Shown: positions 47,016 through 59,025, counted from the first letter of the stretch. The stretch: DNA of 64,000 nt from Rosa chinensis (GCF_002994745.2 NC_037093.1:66421510-66485509); one strand, 5' to 3'. Notes: a model not told the origin generated them from the letters alone. Made by a program: numbers and translations.

Positions 47016-49816
47016 TTATGGGGTTAATTCATATGTTATTGGGTTGCTTCTCATCAACTCCTTCTGGTAACTTGCTAACTTGTTATACTGATCTATATAA
47101 TGTCCCTCATTCATTCTTTTAGCCTTGATTTTCCCCCTCGAAATTTTCTGAACACTCACATCCAAATTGAACTTCTTCTGGATATGGTTTTGAATCCCTT
47201 TCCTAGACCAATCTTCATCCACCAACAAGTCCGCTTGAACCTCCTTGGCTACTCTATTGCATGTCAGGTGATGACTATGTGTAAGGTGGGAACAATTGTG
47301 CTTATCATTTAGAGTCTTGATGACAAGTGTGGATGGGCCTAGATCTGCAATGTTGCTTGCATACAACCAAAAAGGGCAGCCAAGTTGACACTTAACCTCA
47401 ATTTTCTGTTTACTGTTCTTCTGAAACCACAACCCTCTTCTACTCACTAGACCACACTCCCTTATAGCTTCTTTGAGCACCTCATTATTTGGAAACACAT
47501 GGCCAAGTACAAACTTAGGGTTCTTCAAATCCACCCTTCTATTCCAACTCTTCAGCTTAATACCTCTCCAAGTAGGCATGGGAAGTGGATTCCCTTCCTC
47601 ATCTTCCTCTGTTTCAGAACCTTGCAAACTGCCCAGATCTTCCTCTGTATCTCCACCTTCATCACTACATTGTCCTTTAAATCCCATGTCTTCATATTCT
47701 TCAACAATTGTGGGATTTGACACATTGGCTTCAAACTCCACATCATCTTCAGAATCTTGTGGATCATAATCACTGTCAATGTAGAAATCTGAACCCTCAG
47801 AGCTGGTATCTGTGTCTTCAACTTGCTCATAAACCTTTGAACTACTCTTCCTGGTGTTGTACCTTGGTTCCTTGGTTTGTCTCCCCTTCTTCTTGGAAGC
47901 AGGTCTGCCAGAATCAACAGCAACCTTCTTGCCTTTCTCAGCTTCACTCAACTTTTGTTTCTTCCCCCTTTCAGATTCACCAACCTTCTTCCCCTTCTCT
48001 GATTCACCAACCTTCTTCCCCTTCCCTACTCCTTTGTTCTGCTTCTTGCCCTTCTCACCTTGGTTCTGCTTCTTGCCCTTCTTCTCTCCGGATTCAGCTT
48101 CCTTTGCTTCAGCTTGGCTTGGTTCAACCCGACTTGGTTCACCTTCAACTTGACTTGGTGGTGCTTCAAATTGGCTCAATCTCTCAGCTTCAGCTTCCTT
48201 TGCTTCAGCTTCAGTTAGTTCAACCTTACTTGCCTCACCTTCAACTTGGCTTGGTTGTGCTTCAAATTGGCTTGCTTCAGCTTCAGCTTCAGCTTCAGCT
48301 TCAGCTTCAGCTTCAGCTTCCTTTGCTTCTGCTTTAGCTTCCTTTACTTCAGGTTGGCTTGGTTCAACCTGACTTGCCTCACCTTCAACTTGGCTTAGTT
48401 GTGCTTCAAATTGGTTTGCTTCTGCTTTAGGATGGCCTGGTTCAGTTTGGGTTGGTACTGCTTCAACTTCAGTTGGTTCGGATTCTTGTTGTTCTGCAGC
48501 AAGCACACAAGGTAGCCGCCTTCCTTCCCACCTCTTTTGCACGGTATGTTTCACTCTAGGTCTTGGTCTTGGAATGTGCTTGTTGTATCCCACCTCAGCT
48601 TGCTCCTCAGCCTTATTCCTTTGCCCCTGTCCAATATTGTCATTTCCAGCTTGGGCCACACTTTCAAAAGCAAACAAGTCAGGCACCAAGTCACTAAGAC
48701 CAGTAAAGGTGCCTTGACTTTGCTGCCTTCCACCCTCAGTAGCTTCCAAGTCTGAGTCTGAGTCCAAATTAATGACCCCATCTGCCCTTACCTTCTGCCT
48801 AACCCCTTCTTGCCTTACATTAACATCTCCACCACCAACCACATTAACTCCACTTGAACCACAACCTGACACACCAAGCCTATTTAGCTTACTCCCAGCA
48901 ATGTTTGCTTCCAGTTCCACCTTCCTTTTCTCTGCTGCTGTTAATCTATTCAAAGGATTCTCCCAATTTGGGTCCACTGGCCTCAAATCATCATCCTCTG
49001 CCTCCTTCTTCCTCCTCCTCCCTCCACCAGTAATGAAGACACTAATCTGCCTTGTCTTCAGTGGAATAAGCTTCACCATCTCAAGTGCATCTGCATCGTT
49101 TCTAAGTGGCATCCATCCCTCATTGCAGTAAGTCCTAGGCATCTTGTAGTAATATGAAATTGGTTTCTCCCTATACCCAAGATCCCAAGCAATGTTTCCA
49201 AACTCTGTCCATGCAATCTTATCAGGATCTAGGCCATCTAGCCAAATTTTCCCACCATCCTTGTTGAACCTAGCCACTTTGTACTTCTTCGTACCATCAG
49301 GCATCTTGTCAAAGTAACCACCATGGTGTATTTCCATGGTGTATAAATCCTCTGGAACTAAAATGAAATTGAAAAAGCACAAGATTAATGCTCAATCTCT
49401 CATCAAAATTGCTTCCCAAAAATTCCAGAAAAAGCAAAACAAAAACAAAACATATATAATCCAAGTTCATCAAATCGAAATGGGTACCCAATCTAAACAA
49501 TAAAAACTGTTTATGCATATTCAAACAAGAAGAATCCAATGCAAAACCAGTAAATGACAAGGAAAATACTACTTATCAATACAAGGACCCATCCCAATCT
49601 AGATTTAAATATTCTGCCCCAAATCCCCAAACCCTAAAAAATATTTTCATTTTAATCTAAACCCTAAATGGTAATCTGAGCTAACAAAACGGGATTCTCT
49701 GAAAACCATGACCAGTTCCATGTTATTACTGACTTTATCAAAAGAGAGAGGAATGAACACTTACTATCTTCTCTTTTGGGTCCAGATTCTCTAAAGAATC
49801 TCCACATCTTCGCCAT
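47016..49816 (-). CDS. Truncated MULE transposase (PB1-like + DNA-binding)
   Basis: The probable gene has exon 1 at 49765-49816 (MAKMWRFFRESGPKRED), a GT-AG intron 49358-49764, and exon 2 at 47016-49357. The joined frame has 797 codons. Residues about 22-115 (LYTMEIHHGGYFDK ... IAWDLGYREKPISYYYKMP) are the PB1-like N-terminal domain of plant MULE proteins. The middle is very low complexity: Q/E/P-rich repeats (QVEGEASQVEPSQ), an EA dipeptide run at about 365-375, then K/G-rich repeats (GKKVGESEKGKK). Residues about 630-765 are the MuDR DNA-binding domain (FVLGHVFPNNEVLKEAIREC ... CQLGCPFWLYAS ... HNCSHL). It ends NPITYELTP just where the DDE transposase domain should begin. Without the catalytic domain it could at most bind DNA. 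Confidence 0.8.
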
Positions 49817-50558
49817 CGATCACTTTTTGTCGGGAATAAAATTGAATGGAGCCCTTTTCCAATCTGGTTGATTCGCTTTTGTCGATCTTTTTGTTTTGGG
49901 AGCAATAGTTTGGGACTGATTTAGGTCTGAGATTTTCCCAAAGTGTGGTTAGTTTAGAGGGAATTGAGTTTTTGATCGACTTTAGGGGGGGAATCAGGAG
50001 AAAAAGTCTATTTTGCCCTCACTTTTTTGATCACGTGCCCCTCACGTGCCTCCGGATTACGGAGCCGTAACGAAATTCTGACGTAGGTATTCCGTTGACA
50101 AGAAAATTAGAGTCCAGGTATCACTTTGATCACTTTGAAAGTTCAGGTATCATTTCAAAAGTCCTTGAAGAGTTCAGACACTGTTGAAGTAAAAAACCCA
50201 TATAAGAATGTAAGTTGTGTACTTACTGGGCTTGTGTTGCTCATGATGCTACACCTTCTTGTTTTCAGGTATTGAGTAGATGCTTGGGGAAACGGGATGA
50301 ACCTACTAGATAAAATAATATTTTTCTACTACTATTTCTAGTGAATACCTGTACTGATTCGAATTTTGCTTAACTTTGGTTTTGTAAATATATTACCGAT
50401 ATTTGTTTTCTAATAAAAGTACTATTCAAACATGTATATAATTTCTTTTACTTTCTGTTGATTTATTTAAGAAGAAAATCGTATTTGTTTTGACTCACGT
50501 CACAAATTCACGAGCCATATTTCAGTACAATATTGGCCTTGGATTTGGGGGCGTGACA

Positions 50559-51110
50559 CTGCTAGCGGAACTTCTCACTTGTCACCTTCCAAGTGAAGAA
50601 TTCCCCGCTAGCGGAACTTCTCACTTGTCACATTCCAAGTGACGAAGTCCCCGCTGAGCGAAAACCCCGCTAGCGAAACTTCTCACTTCACCTTCCAAGT
50701 GAAGAAGTCCCCGCTGAGCGAAACCCCACTAGCGGAACTTCTCATTGTCACCTTCCAAGTGACGAAGTCCCCGCTGAGCGAAAACCCAGCTAGCGAAACT
50801 TTTCACTTCACCTTCCAAGTGAAGAAGTCTCCGCTGAGCGAAACCCTGCTAACGGAACTTCTCATTTGTCACCTTCCAAGTGACGAAGTCCCCGCTGAGC
50901 GAAACCCCGCTAGCGGAACTTCTCACTTCTCACCTTCCAAGTGAAGAAGTCCCCGCTGAGGGAAACCCCACTAGCGGAACTTCTCACTTGTCACCTTCCA
51001 AGTGGCGAAGTCCCCGCTGAGCGAAAACCCCGCTAGCGGAACTTCTCACTTCACCTTCCAGGTGGCGAAGTCCGCACTGAGCGAAACCCCGCTAGCGGAA
51101 CTTCTGCTGG
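50559..51110. repeat. 60-bp tandem array, right part
   Basis: About nine more units of the array seen at 43191-43580, same consensus with a few indels (60-63 bp). With the solo LTR removed the two parts form one block of about 15-16 units between the antisense gene and the 3' LTR. Confidence 0.92.
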
Positions 51111-51697
51111 TCAACTGGCAAGAAAGACGGCCTCGGCTACATGCAACACCGCCGGCCGAGCTCCATCTTGCAAACTGCGTACTTTACTGAGTGCATCACA
51201 GCTCAATAAAATACCGCCAGGCACGTCTACGCGACGCTGCTTCCTGCTACAACCAGCGGGGGGATATCTGCCATCGGCGAATCCAGAGGCTACGCCTCAC
51301 TCTGACAACGACCGCCACACGGCGTTAAGGTCAGATCGTCCCTACGGGACACGGGGACTTGTCAACAGTCTACGACGGCCCTGATCAGATACGTTGACCC
51401 CCGTCATTTGGGTACTAAAGATTGGGCTCGCTACCCAACACCCTCTGCTCCGTGCAGCCCCCTCAACAAACAATTTGCCGACCATCCGGAGGTCCGTCTT
51501 GGCTTGGGAGTGGGGAACTCCCTGGCGGGCCTAGCAGGGGCCCACCCGAAAGGTATAAAGCATTCGCTCAGTAAATCCATGGTTGACAACGCACTGACGC
51601 TAATTATGCTTTTGCAAGTCTAGCGGAGGTAACGCTTCACGCCGCCGATCAACTCCCCAACCAAGATTGCCCTCCTTGACTGGGGACTTGGGGGACT
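51111..51697 (+). other. Pre-3'-LTR region and polypurine tract
   Basis: Non-coding element sequence. GACTGGGGACTTGGGGGACT at about 51678-51697 directly abuts the 3' LTR and is the probable polypurine tract that primes plus-strand DNA synthesis. It is interrupted by pyrimidines, as in many plant Gypsy copies. Confidence 0.65.
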
Positions 51698-52207
51698 TAT
51701 ACCTACATATGCGTTTACAAGCATAATTAGCTATAATGAGCCACGCTCATTGTACCGCCAGAGGTACCGACTTTCACAATGGGGGTGACCTGCGAAGGCA
51801 CGGCCAGGCGGGCTACCGCCTGAGCCCCGGATCTCCCCCAGATCACCGCTGAAGCGCCTCCACGAGCCGCGCCAAGATAGCGTCAAAAGCTCCAGACGCT
51901 GGGAATCGAAGCACATTAGTCCCACATCGAAAATAAGAAGAAGATCAACCTTCTCCCCACCTATAAAAGGTTCTCTCCTCTCTCCTCATTAATTACGCAT
52001 TTACTACTCATTTTACTGTTATGCTGCTTGTGTACATTGACTGACCTAGGCATCGGAGAAGTGAAGACCGCCCAACGCGGTCTCCCTCTGACGCCCTGTC
52101 TCTCGTGTGGCAGCTAGCGAAGGCCATCACGTCCTCAGAGTAACGGTCCGCCCAACGGACCCGTGTTAAACGAAAGATCGGCTACCGCCGGACTTTGAGC
52201 ATTAACA
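51698..52207 (+). repeat. 3' LTR of Tat element
   Basis: This 510-bp LTR pairs with 27965-28475. It starts TATACC, so the terminal TG has mutated to TA, and ends TTAACA. About 28 mismatches to the 5' LTR by eye, mostly transitions and crowded in the first 240 bp. Confidence 0.92.
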
Positions 52208-52212
52208 CTCCG

Positions 52213-52640
52213 ATTCCCCACACCTCCTCAGATGCCTCGATCGCCCTTCACGAATACTGCAAATACCCATCTGCCCCCAGATCGTCTCCCTCCCCGACCA
52301 AAATACCCACCTTTATCGACCTCTCCGATGAACCCGACGACGGCAACCATGACAAGATTCGGATCCTCAAATTCAAACCCACCAAAACCATTTCAAAAAG
52401 TGAAGAACAAACCCGTTTACAACCGGGTCCTTATCCGAACCGGGCCAATCCTCCTCCTATTCTCTCACTGACTACCCGCCATTTGTTGTGATATTTGCGC
52501 CGACGACAAGTTTGGGTACCAGTCTCTTCTGATCGAGAATTACAACCATGTGTATTGCTCCGATTGTGTGATAAACTACATCGATTCCAAGCTCCAAGAA
52601 AACGAACCCACAATTCAGACCTGCCCTCGCCACGCACGGC
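52213..52640 (+). pseudogene. RBR-type E3 ubiquitin ligase fragment (RING1)
   Basis: The segment reads IPTFIDLSDEPDD and ISKSEEQTRLQPG. After a frame change at about 52470-52487 comes a RING1-like stretch, CDICADDKFGYQ ... NHVYCSDCVINYIDSKLQEN ... CP, as in plant RBR E3 ligases. The expected C-x-H pair is Y-N-H here, so one zinc ligand is lost. The frame breaks before RING1, and IBR and RING2 are absent. Homology stops near 52630-52640, where a quinone-reductase-like fragment of opposite strand begins. This is a captured, non-functional fragment. Confidence 0.65.
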
Positions 52641-52649
52641 CTGTTCACC

Positions 52650-52905
52650 ACCTGGGCGGTGACCTTGTTGAGAATATCCTGAACTTTGGAGTACGCCTGG
52701 TGGGACCCCTCGGGCACTTGGACTGATCGACGATGATGAACTGAGCAAAAGACCTGAGGGCAGTGACGGAGCAAACAGCATCGCCGACTTTAAACTTGGA
52801 GAAGGCTTGGCCGACGGTGTCGATGACACTTGAGTAATCAGAGGAGGGTTGGAATCGGAGATGGTTGAGGCAGTGAGGGTTGAGTCGAGTGGGCTAGCTG
52901 CCATT
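52650..52905 (-). pseudogene. Quinone oxidoreductase-like fragment
   Basis: Read on the minus strand (frame around 52690-52850), the sequence gives DYSSVIDTVGQAFSKFKVGD, then AVCSV, then SFAQFIIVDQSKCPRGP. This resembles the GroES-like N-terminal domain of plant medium-chain quinone oxidoreductase-like proteins (NADPH-dependent reductases). It covers only about 50 residues. The upstream frame (MAASPLDSTL, from 52904) reads a different frame, so there is a frameshift. It sits next to the RBR fragment inside the same Pack-MULE-like element. Confidence 0.55.
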
Positions 52906-53280
52906 ATTGTGGGGTTCTGAGATTTGGATCAGAGGGAGAGGGGGAGGGAAGGAAAGAGAGTTTTAGTTGTAGGCTGTGGAAGGGAGAGGATGAGACAGAA
53001 AAATATAAGGGTGATTTGATAAAAGCAGCACAAGCGGTGTGTAGAATGTAAAATAGAGTGTGCAAATTTCAACCCCTTATTTTAGGGAATCAGAAATTGA
53101 GAGAAATTTGATGTGTATTCTCATTGATAATAGGGGCCTCTTTATATAGAGGATTACAATGCATAGAGTTAGAATCATACAAGGAAAGAGAATCTCTAGA
53201 TTCTTCTAATTGAACCCTATTTCCACTAGGTCAAGTAACCTAGAGTTTGGATCAAACACAAATAGAGATATCCTTAAACA

Positions 53281-56200
53281 CTCCCCCTTGTGTTGTCCAA
53301 ATGCGGTGCTTCTCTCGTTGCCTCGTTAAAAATCTTGCCGAGTAACAAAAACCCAGTGGGACAAAAATAACCTCGGTCGAAGGGGAAAAAGAGCACAACA
53401 CACCCTTCACGTTTCGAGGTGAACATGTAGACATCTCCCCCTGATGTCTGCGCCTCCCCCTGATGACTACAATCATGGGAATTCAGATAATTTCCGCAAG
53501 TCAATTCTTGCCACATGTTTCTCGAACGTGGATTTGGGCAATGACTTAGTAAACAAGTCTGCCTCACTGTCCTCAGATCGAACCTAGTTCACTTTAATCT
53601 CGAGGAGAGTCTGTTGTTGCTGATTATGCTTGGTGTTATCTCTTTTGATGTAGCCTTGCCTCATTTGTTCAAAACACGCACCATTATCCAAAATGCTCGT
53701 AGGCTCATCTGTGGTAGACTTCAACCACAATTGTTCGAACATGTGTAATTATGAATCCAATCCATATTCATTCACGAACCACTTCTTGAAGAGCAATGAT
53801 CTTTGCATTGTTCGAATATATAGCGACTAGGGTCTATTCTGTAGACCTCCAAGATATCACGGTCTTTTCCCATGGTGAACACTTAACCAGTTTGGAAGCG
53901 ACCCTTGTGTGGGTTAGAGAGATACCCAACATCAGCAAAACCTTCCAAAACACATGTCGTTTTGGGATGGGGATAGTGGATGCAGGCCAGTGTTGGCAGC
54001 GTACCTGGTGTGTGATGGGTCCGAATCCATCATCTCTTTGTAGGGATAAAACAGGCCCATATCAATCATACATCTCAAATATCGAAAGATATCTTTTACA
54101 CCAATCCAATGGCGTCGCATTGGCGCAGAGCTATATCTAGCTAACAAGTTCACAACATATGAGATGTCCGGTCTTGTGCATTGGGATAAGTACAATAATG
54201 CGCCTATTGTACTAAGTATGGCACTTCTGCCTCTAGCACATCCTCGTCATCATCCTTTCGACGAAGAGGATCCTTTTCAGGATCAAGACTATAGACGATC
54301 ATGGGGGTGCTTGAAGGCTTGACCTTGTCAAAATGCCTAAGCATCTATTGACACGATGCTCAAGTTCTAAACCGAGACATAATCGTGTTCTCCCAAAATC
54401 CTTCTCCTCAAACTTCAGATTTCAAGTGTTCAGCGGTTTCCCTTAACTCTTTAAGGGCTTCTAATGAAGATCATGTCCAACATGAACCGCGATAGAATCC
54501 GAAACTTGTTATGGAAACGCATGGGCATATCCCCTCCCAATCAAGTAGTCATTTTAGCGAGCGTTTCAACCTCTTTGTAAACGCGCTCCATGGTCTAGAG
54601 CCATTTGACTGGGGTAAATGAAGTTCACCATGAACCTTCATATATATTCGTTATCTAGATCCCTATAGAGATACATAGTGACCACATTTGTAAGCTGCAT
54701 GTTCAGTTATTCGGAAACTACCAAACTGACAAGGTAGTGGAGTGCAATGACATCCATTACGAGAGAATATGTCTCATCATAGTCGATTCCAGGGCGTTTT
54801 GTGAGAAACCTTGCGCCATAAGGCGAGATTACCATCTTTTTTTCTCACTACGCTTTCTAACGAAGACCCATTAGTCAACAGGTTTTATGTTAGGAGGTGT
54901 TGGCATCTCTAGCTCGAAAACCTTCCTATTCATTAGAGAATCCATCTTAACCTGGATCGCATCTTTCCATTTAGGCCAAATCTCTCTACGTTGGCATTCA
55001 TTCATCAACGGAGCGTGGTTCGATATCATCTGACTCAACAAACTCATACGCAACTACATCAACAATTATGATGGAGTTTCTATCCCACGTCTCATGTACA
55101 CTAGTGTAAGTTTCATAGAGCTCTATATTCTCAGGAATAGGTTCTGACGTTAAGGCGTCCCCCAACGATAACCATAACCCGGAAGATACTCATGAGACGG
55201 ATTTTGAGTGTCGATGATCCAAGGATTGGTTTGTGCCAATGTATCCTTCGAACCCACGGGCCTCCCATGCATCATAGCTGGGGCCATGGCGCTACGTCCT
55301 CTCGTAGGGACGTCCTTTCTTGCAGGCATGTTTGCAGCATATTTGTGTGATCTCGTCACTTTAATAGGGATTGAGATGAGACATAGTGGGGACAGGCCAC
55401 GACAATTTCTGTCATTCCTGCTGAACATCCTTGTTCTTATCTCCCCCTAACGACAGGAAGACTGTCTCATCAAAGTGACAACCCGCAAATCTAGCGGTAA
55501 TGAGATCGCCTTGCAAGGGCAGTAGGTGGCAGACGATTGTTAGAGTCTCAAATCCAACTGAGTGGCCCATTCAGCTATAAGGACCTATCATAGTGCGCTG
55601 TGGCGGCACAATGGGCACATAAATGGCTCACTCAAATGTGCGTAAGTATAAAATACGTGTACCCAGTCACTAGTTGTAACGCAGAGGTACATTGAGTGGT
55701 GATAGGTCATAGACGAATTAGCATAGCTGCATGCGATATGGCATCACCCCAAGCGGATGTAAGAAGATTGGTGCGCATTACCAATGTTTGGACTACCATC
55801 GTAGTCGTTTCCGCGAGACCAATTGGGTGTGTACAGGGGAATGTGATGTCCAACATCAAGCCCATTGCAATATCCATCGAAAGTCTTTCGATGTAAACTC
55901 TTTAGCATAGTCAAAGCCAATTGACTGAATAGGATGATTTGGGGAGTGAGCCCGTTGTCATATGATATGTGTTAGGAGTGTAGCATAAGCAGCATTTATA
56001 GGTGGACAATGACATAACACGTGACCGGCGTGTTTGCGTGTCAACCAACATCATGAAATATTTAAGCGTCCGCAAGCTGGTTGAATCAATCCACAAAATC
56101 CCTACGGATTCTGTATAAGAACATAATGAGTATTGTCATATCCTTTGCATAAGACGGTCTCAGTCCTAATTTCCCTAAGGAACGGACTTTGTAAAACGAG

Positions 56201-56840
56201 CGAGAGGCCTTAGAAGCAACCATTGAGTATTTTGGTTAGGCCTAAGCATCTGAAACGCTATGTGAAGCAAGTTGGTGATTGCAATATCACCTGGCTTTTG
56301 ATTCATGCTTCGTTTCGCTCGAAAGAAAGATGTCCATGTGAATTCTTTTGTAGACGGATCATCATATCATGACCAGGATGATCTATCATGTCGTGACAAA
56401 GCCAATACTTGTCTAAATCCAAGAGATCTTCTCTCATAACTTTATTGGATTAATAGCTCGAATAGTGACATAGAATCCACTAGAGACACATAAACTTCTC
56501 TAAGATGCGTCTTTGTTCGCAATCATTAGAGGTAATGCAAAGGAACTCATTTCCGTTCTCTACATGCATTTTCGCATGGAATGCGTTGGCTATTCATAGG
56601 GTACGATTTACCCTAAGAGCGTAAAGAGTTTCTGTGACAGCTGTAATCAAGGTGACATTTGGCAAGTGGAACTTGGGCTATTCCATGTCCTTGAATTAAT
56701 ATTGATGGCCCAGCCATCGTAGTCACAAAGTAATATGCTCAGAATCACAATTGAGTCATAATGAAAAGAACTCGAAATTTTATTCATAAGCCAACGGAGT
56801 ACATCATTGTTTATTTGATCAAAGAAAATCTAATCCAATA
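53281..56840 (-). pseudogene. Copia pol, degenerate
   Basis: Recognisable pieces in minus-strand order are integrase fragments (55911-56096, MWIDSTSLRTLKYFMMLVDT), and the start of reverse transcriptase (54871-55053, WPKWKDAIQVKMDSLMNRKV). The end of RT / start of RNase H follows at 53932-54195 (YLSQCTRPDISYVVNLLARY and APMRRHW). Between them many stops and shifts occur, and no catalytic YVDD region is in an open frame. Part of 55460-56760 is co-linear with the truncated copy at 6883-8300. Confidence 0.75.
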
Positions 56841-56885
56841 AAAAGTAATATGACAATCGCCTAATCTCTTCGAAAATAAAAAAAC

Positions 56886-57974
56886 TTAATCAAAATCGCT
56901 AGTTTCTGGGTCTTGATCCTTGTAGTCTTCCACCCTTAGATCGAGATCACCATCTTGATCTTCTTGTTCCATGTAATTTGCTTCCCTTGCTTCACGATAC
57001 GTCTTGTATGCGTTTGCAACATTCTGGGGTGCTGTACATGCTTTGGCCCAATGTTCAGTTGATCCACATCGAAAACAAACATCATTATGGTCAGACTCCC
57101 TTGATCGAGGCGCCATTGGGGCGCGATTTGGACGACCTATGTTCTTGGTGGCGTTACCACCATGGTCGGAGGCTCCGCCTCTCTCTCTCTTCACTCGTTG
57201 ACCTCCACGGTTCCGTGCACGCCTCTCTCGGCGATTTCCTTCCTCTTTAGGGCAAACGTATGGACCAGAATGTCCAGAATTATCCCTACTCTTAGGGTTT
57301 CGCTCCTTGCGTCCTCCATTGGAGGCGCGACTATAGTTAGACTCCGGAATAGGCTTAGTTCCCACGGGTCTAGCATTATAGTTCTTCACAAGAATATTGT
57401 CGTGCTTTTCAGCTACGTTCATGGCGCCAATGAGCTCATGAAACCTTGTGATACGTCCTGCATTTACATCAATCCGATAATTCTTTGAAATCATCAGTGC
57501 AGAGACGGGGAAGGTAGAGAGAGTCTTCTCAATCAACATCATATCAGTTATGGCTTGGCCACAAAACTCCATCAGAGACTTGATACGAAGGGCTTCCGAG
57601 TTATAATCAAGCACAGACTTGAAATCACAAAAGCGGAGGCTATGCCATCGCACTTCTAAATCAGGAAGCAGGGAGTCACGAACGTTGCCAAATCGCTGCT
57701 CAAGTTCTACCCATAGCTTTCTTGGGTCTTCCTCATTGAGGTATTCATTTTAGAGCTCGTCATTCATGTGCCTTGTCATGAGAATTATGGCTTTAGCTTG
57801 TTTTGCTTCAAAAGCAGTAGCTTGCTCAATGGAGAGCACGTTCTGACTAGGCTCTTGGATGGCTTCCAGAAGTCCATCAGCCTTAAGATGTTGGCGCACA
57901 TCTCGGACCCACCTATGGTGTCCTGCGCCAGTTGTCTCTAGTGGAACAAAGTTCAACTTGTTCAGGTAACTCAT
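56886..57974 (-). pseudogene. Copia gag with one in-frame stop
   Basis: Start ATG 57974 (MSYLNKLNFVPLETT). The frame is broken by a TAA at 57750-57752 after MTRHMNDEL. It is otherwise open to 56886, about 360 codons in total. It has the UBN2/Copia gag core (RFGNVRDSLLPDLEVRWHSL), a basic RG-rich stretch and a CCHC zinc knuckle CFRCGSTEHWAKAC (57036-57080). The acidic tail ends DPETSDFD. Gag would package the element RNA. The stop lies in the same region as the break in the other copy but is not identical to it. Confidence 0.85.
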
Positions 57975-58763
57975 CCTGAAAAGCAACACAAGATTAGGGT
58001 TAGTTTCGGAGCATAAAAGGCTACCACGAAAACAAGAATAATTTCTGAGCGTATTCGCTTCCAAAAATTAGGGATTTTTCTGAGCGTAGTCGCTTCCAAG
58101 AAAATCCGATTCCAAGAAGGGTTTTGGATTAGATCGAAACAACGATGTATGTGGTCGATCGTTTTCTTCTCAACAAACTCTAAGTTTGGAGGACTCTACA
58201 AGCTCCAAGTTTGGAGTGAGCACGAACCCCCACAGTTCGGTTTTTGGTCTCCCCTATAAAGAAGAAAGAGGGATAGAAGAAGGGATGTTGGAAGTCCCCT
58301 GGAAAAGAAGAAGAAATTAAAAAAAAACTACAAAAAGGGGAACTTTTAGAAAAAATTACCTTAAAAAGATGGCCGGAAAACTTGACCGAAAAGTTGGCCG
58401 GAAAAATGTCACCGGAAAAATGGCAGGAAAAGTCGTCGGAAAGTGGCTGGAAAGTGTTGACCAGCCGTTGACTTTTGTTGACCAGTGATGACGTGGCAGA
58501 AGCCATGCTGACGTGGCTGCAAACATGGCGGGCTGACCTGGGGTGAAGCTGGGCCTGGCTGGAAGTGGGCCAGGGACGTCAGTGGGCCGCGTCAGCCTTC
58601 TTCCTCAGGGCCTTTCCCCTTTTTTTTTCCTTTTTTTTTTTTCGTCTGGGCCGGGTCGCAACCGTGGGTCAAGCACCCACCTTCCTTTTTTTTTTTCGCG
58701 TCTTCTTCCTGCTGGATCTCCGGCAGGGCAGCTGCCTCATTCCCTTTTTTTTTCTGGTGTGCA

Positions 58764-59025
58764 GATGGGTGTTGGTGTGGAGGCGCGCCGGTGAGTAGGC
58801 TGAGTGGGCACGGCTAGGCGCTGCAGATCTGCAGGTAGCTCTGGCGGAGGTAGCAGCAAGGTGCCGACGAGGCAAGTGCAGGTGAGGCCGGTGCGATGGG
58901 TGTTGGTGTGGAGGCGCGCCGGTGAGTAGGCTGAGTGGGCAAGGCTAGGCGCTGCAGATCTGCAGGTAGCTCTGGCGGAGGTAGTAGCAAGGTGCCGACG
59001 AGGCAAGTGCAGGTGAGGCCGATGC
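58764..59025. repeat. 131-bp tandem duplication in Copia leader
   Basis: Two nearly identical 131-bp units (58764-58894, 58895-59025) start GATGGGTGTTGGTGTGGAGG. They are much more GC-rich than the surroundings and lie in the untranslated leader between the 5' LTR and gag. Confidence 0.9.

Larger units (their letters stand above)
46069..50199 (-). mobile_element. Mutator-like element, internally deleted
   Basis: Terminal inverted repeats of about 145 bp begin GGGTTTTTTACTTCAACAGT at 46069 and mirror this at 50199, with only a few mismatches. A perfect 9-bp duplication ATATAAGAA flanks it (46060-46068, 50200-50208), the signature of MULEs. It carries the 5' two-thirds and the very 3' end of a MURA-type transposase gene, but the catalytic middle is missing. 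It is thus a deletion derivative that cannot move on its own. Confidence 0.95.
43581..50558 (+). mobile_element. Solo LTR in tandem array, carrying a MULE
   Basis: It begins TGTAATAACCCGAAAATT and ends TTGGGGGCGTGACA. The flanking 5-mers are CTACT (43576-43580) and CTGCT (50559-50563), one mismatch apart, at a break in the 60-bp array. Removing the MULE leaves about 2.84 kb. The internal sequence has no primer-binding site, polypurine tract or pol. Long LTRs with these ends are typical of Del/Tekay-type chromoviruses, so a solo LTR is likely. Repeats inside: three 116-bp units (44850-45195) and a 72-bp duplication (45581-45722). Confidence 0.75.
27965..52207 (+). mobile_element. 24-kb Ty3/Gypsy (Tat lineage) retrotransposon
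   Basis: Direct LTRs (27965-28475 and 51698-52207) are flanked by a perfect 5-bp duplication CTCCG (27960-27964, 52208-52212). A primer-binding site follows the 5' LTR and a polypurine tract precedes the 3' LTR. Gag-pol is on the plus strand with gag, protease, reverse transcriptase, two RNase H regions and integrase. The extra RNase H and a long antisense gene mark the Tat lineage. About 12.1 kb of the length is later insertions (36626-41709 and 43581-50558), leaving an original element of about 12 kb. I count about 28 differences between the LTRs by eye (5-6%), so the insertion is not recent. Confidence 0.93.

Noticed and set aside
47708..48337. 209-codon plus-strand Q/L/S-rich frame
   Set aside because: Shadow of the E/A-, Q- and K-rich low-complexity part of the MULE protein.
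43191..51110. CRISPR-like array of regular repeats
   Set aside because: Units are directly tandem with no unique spacers, and the context is a plant retrotransposon.
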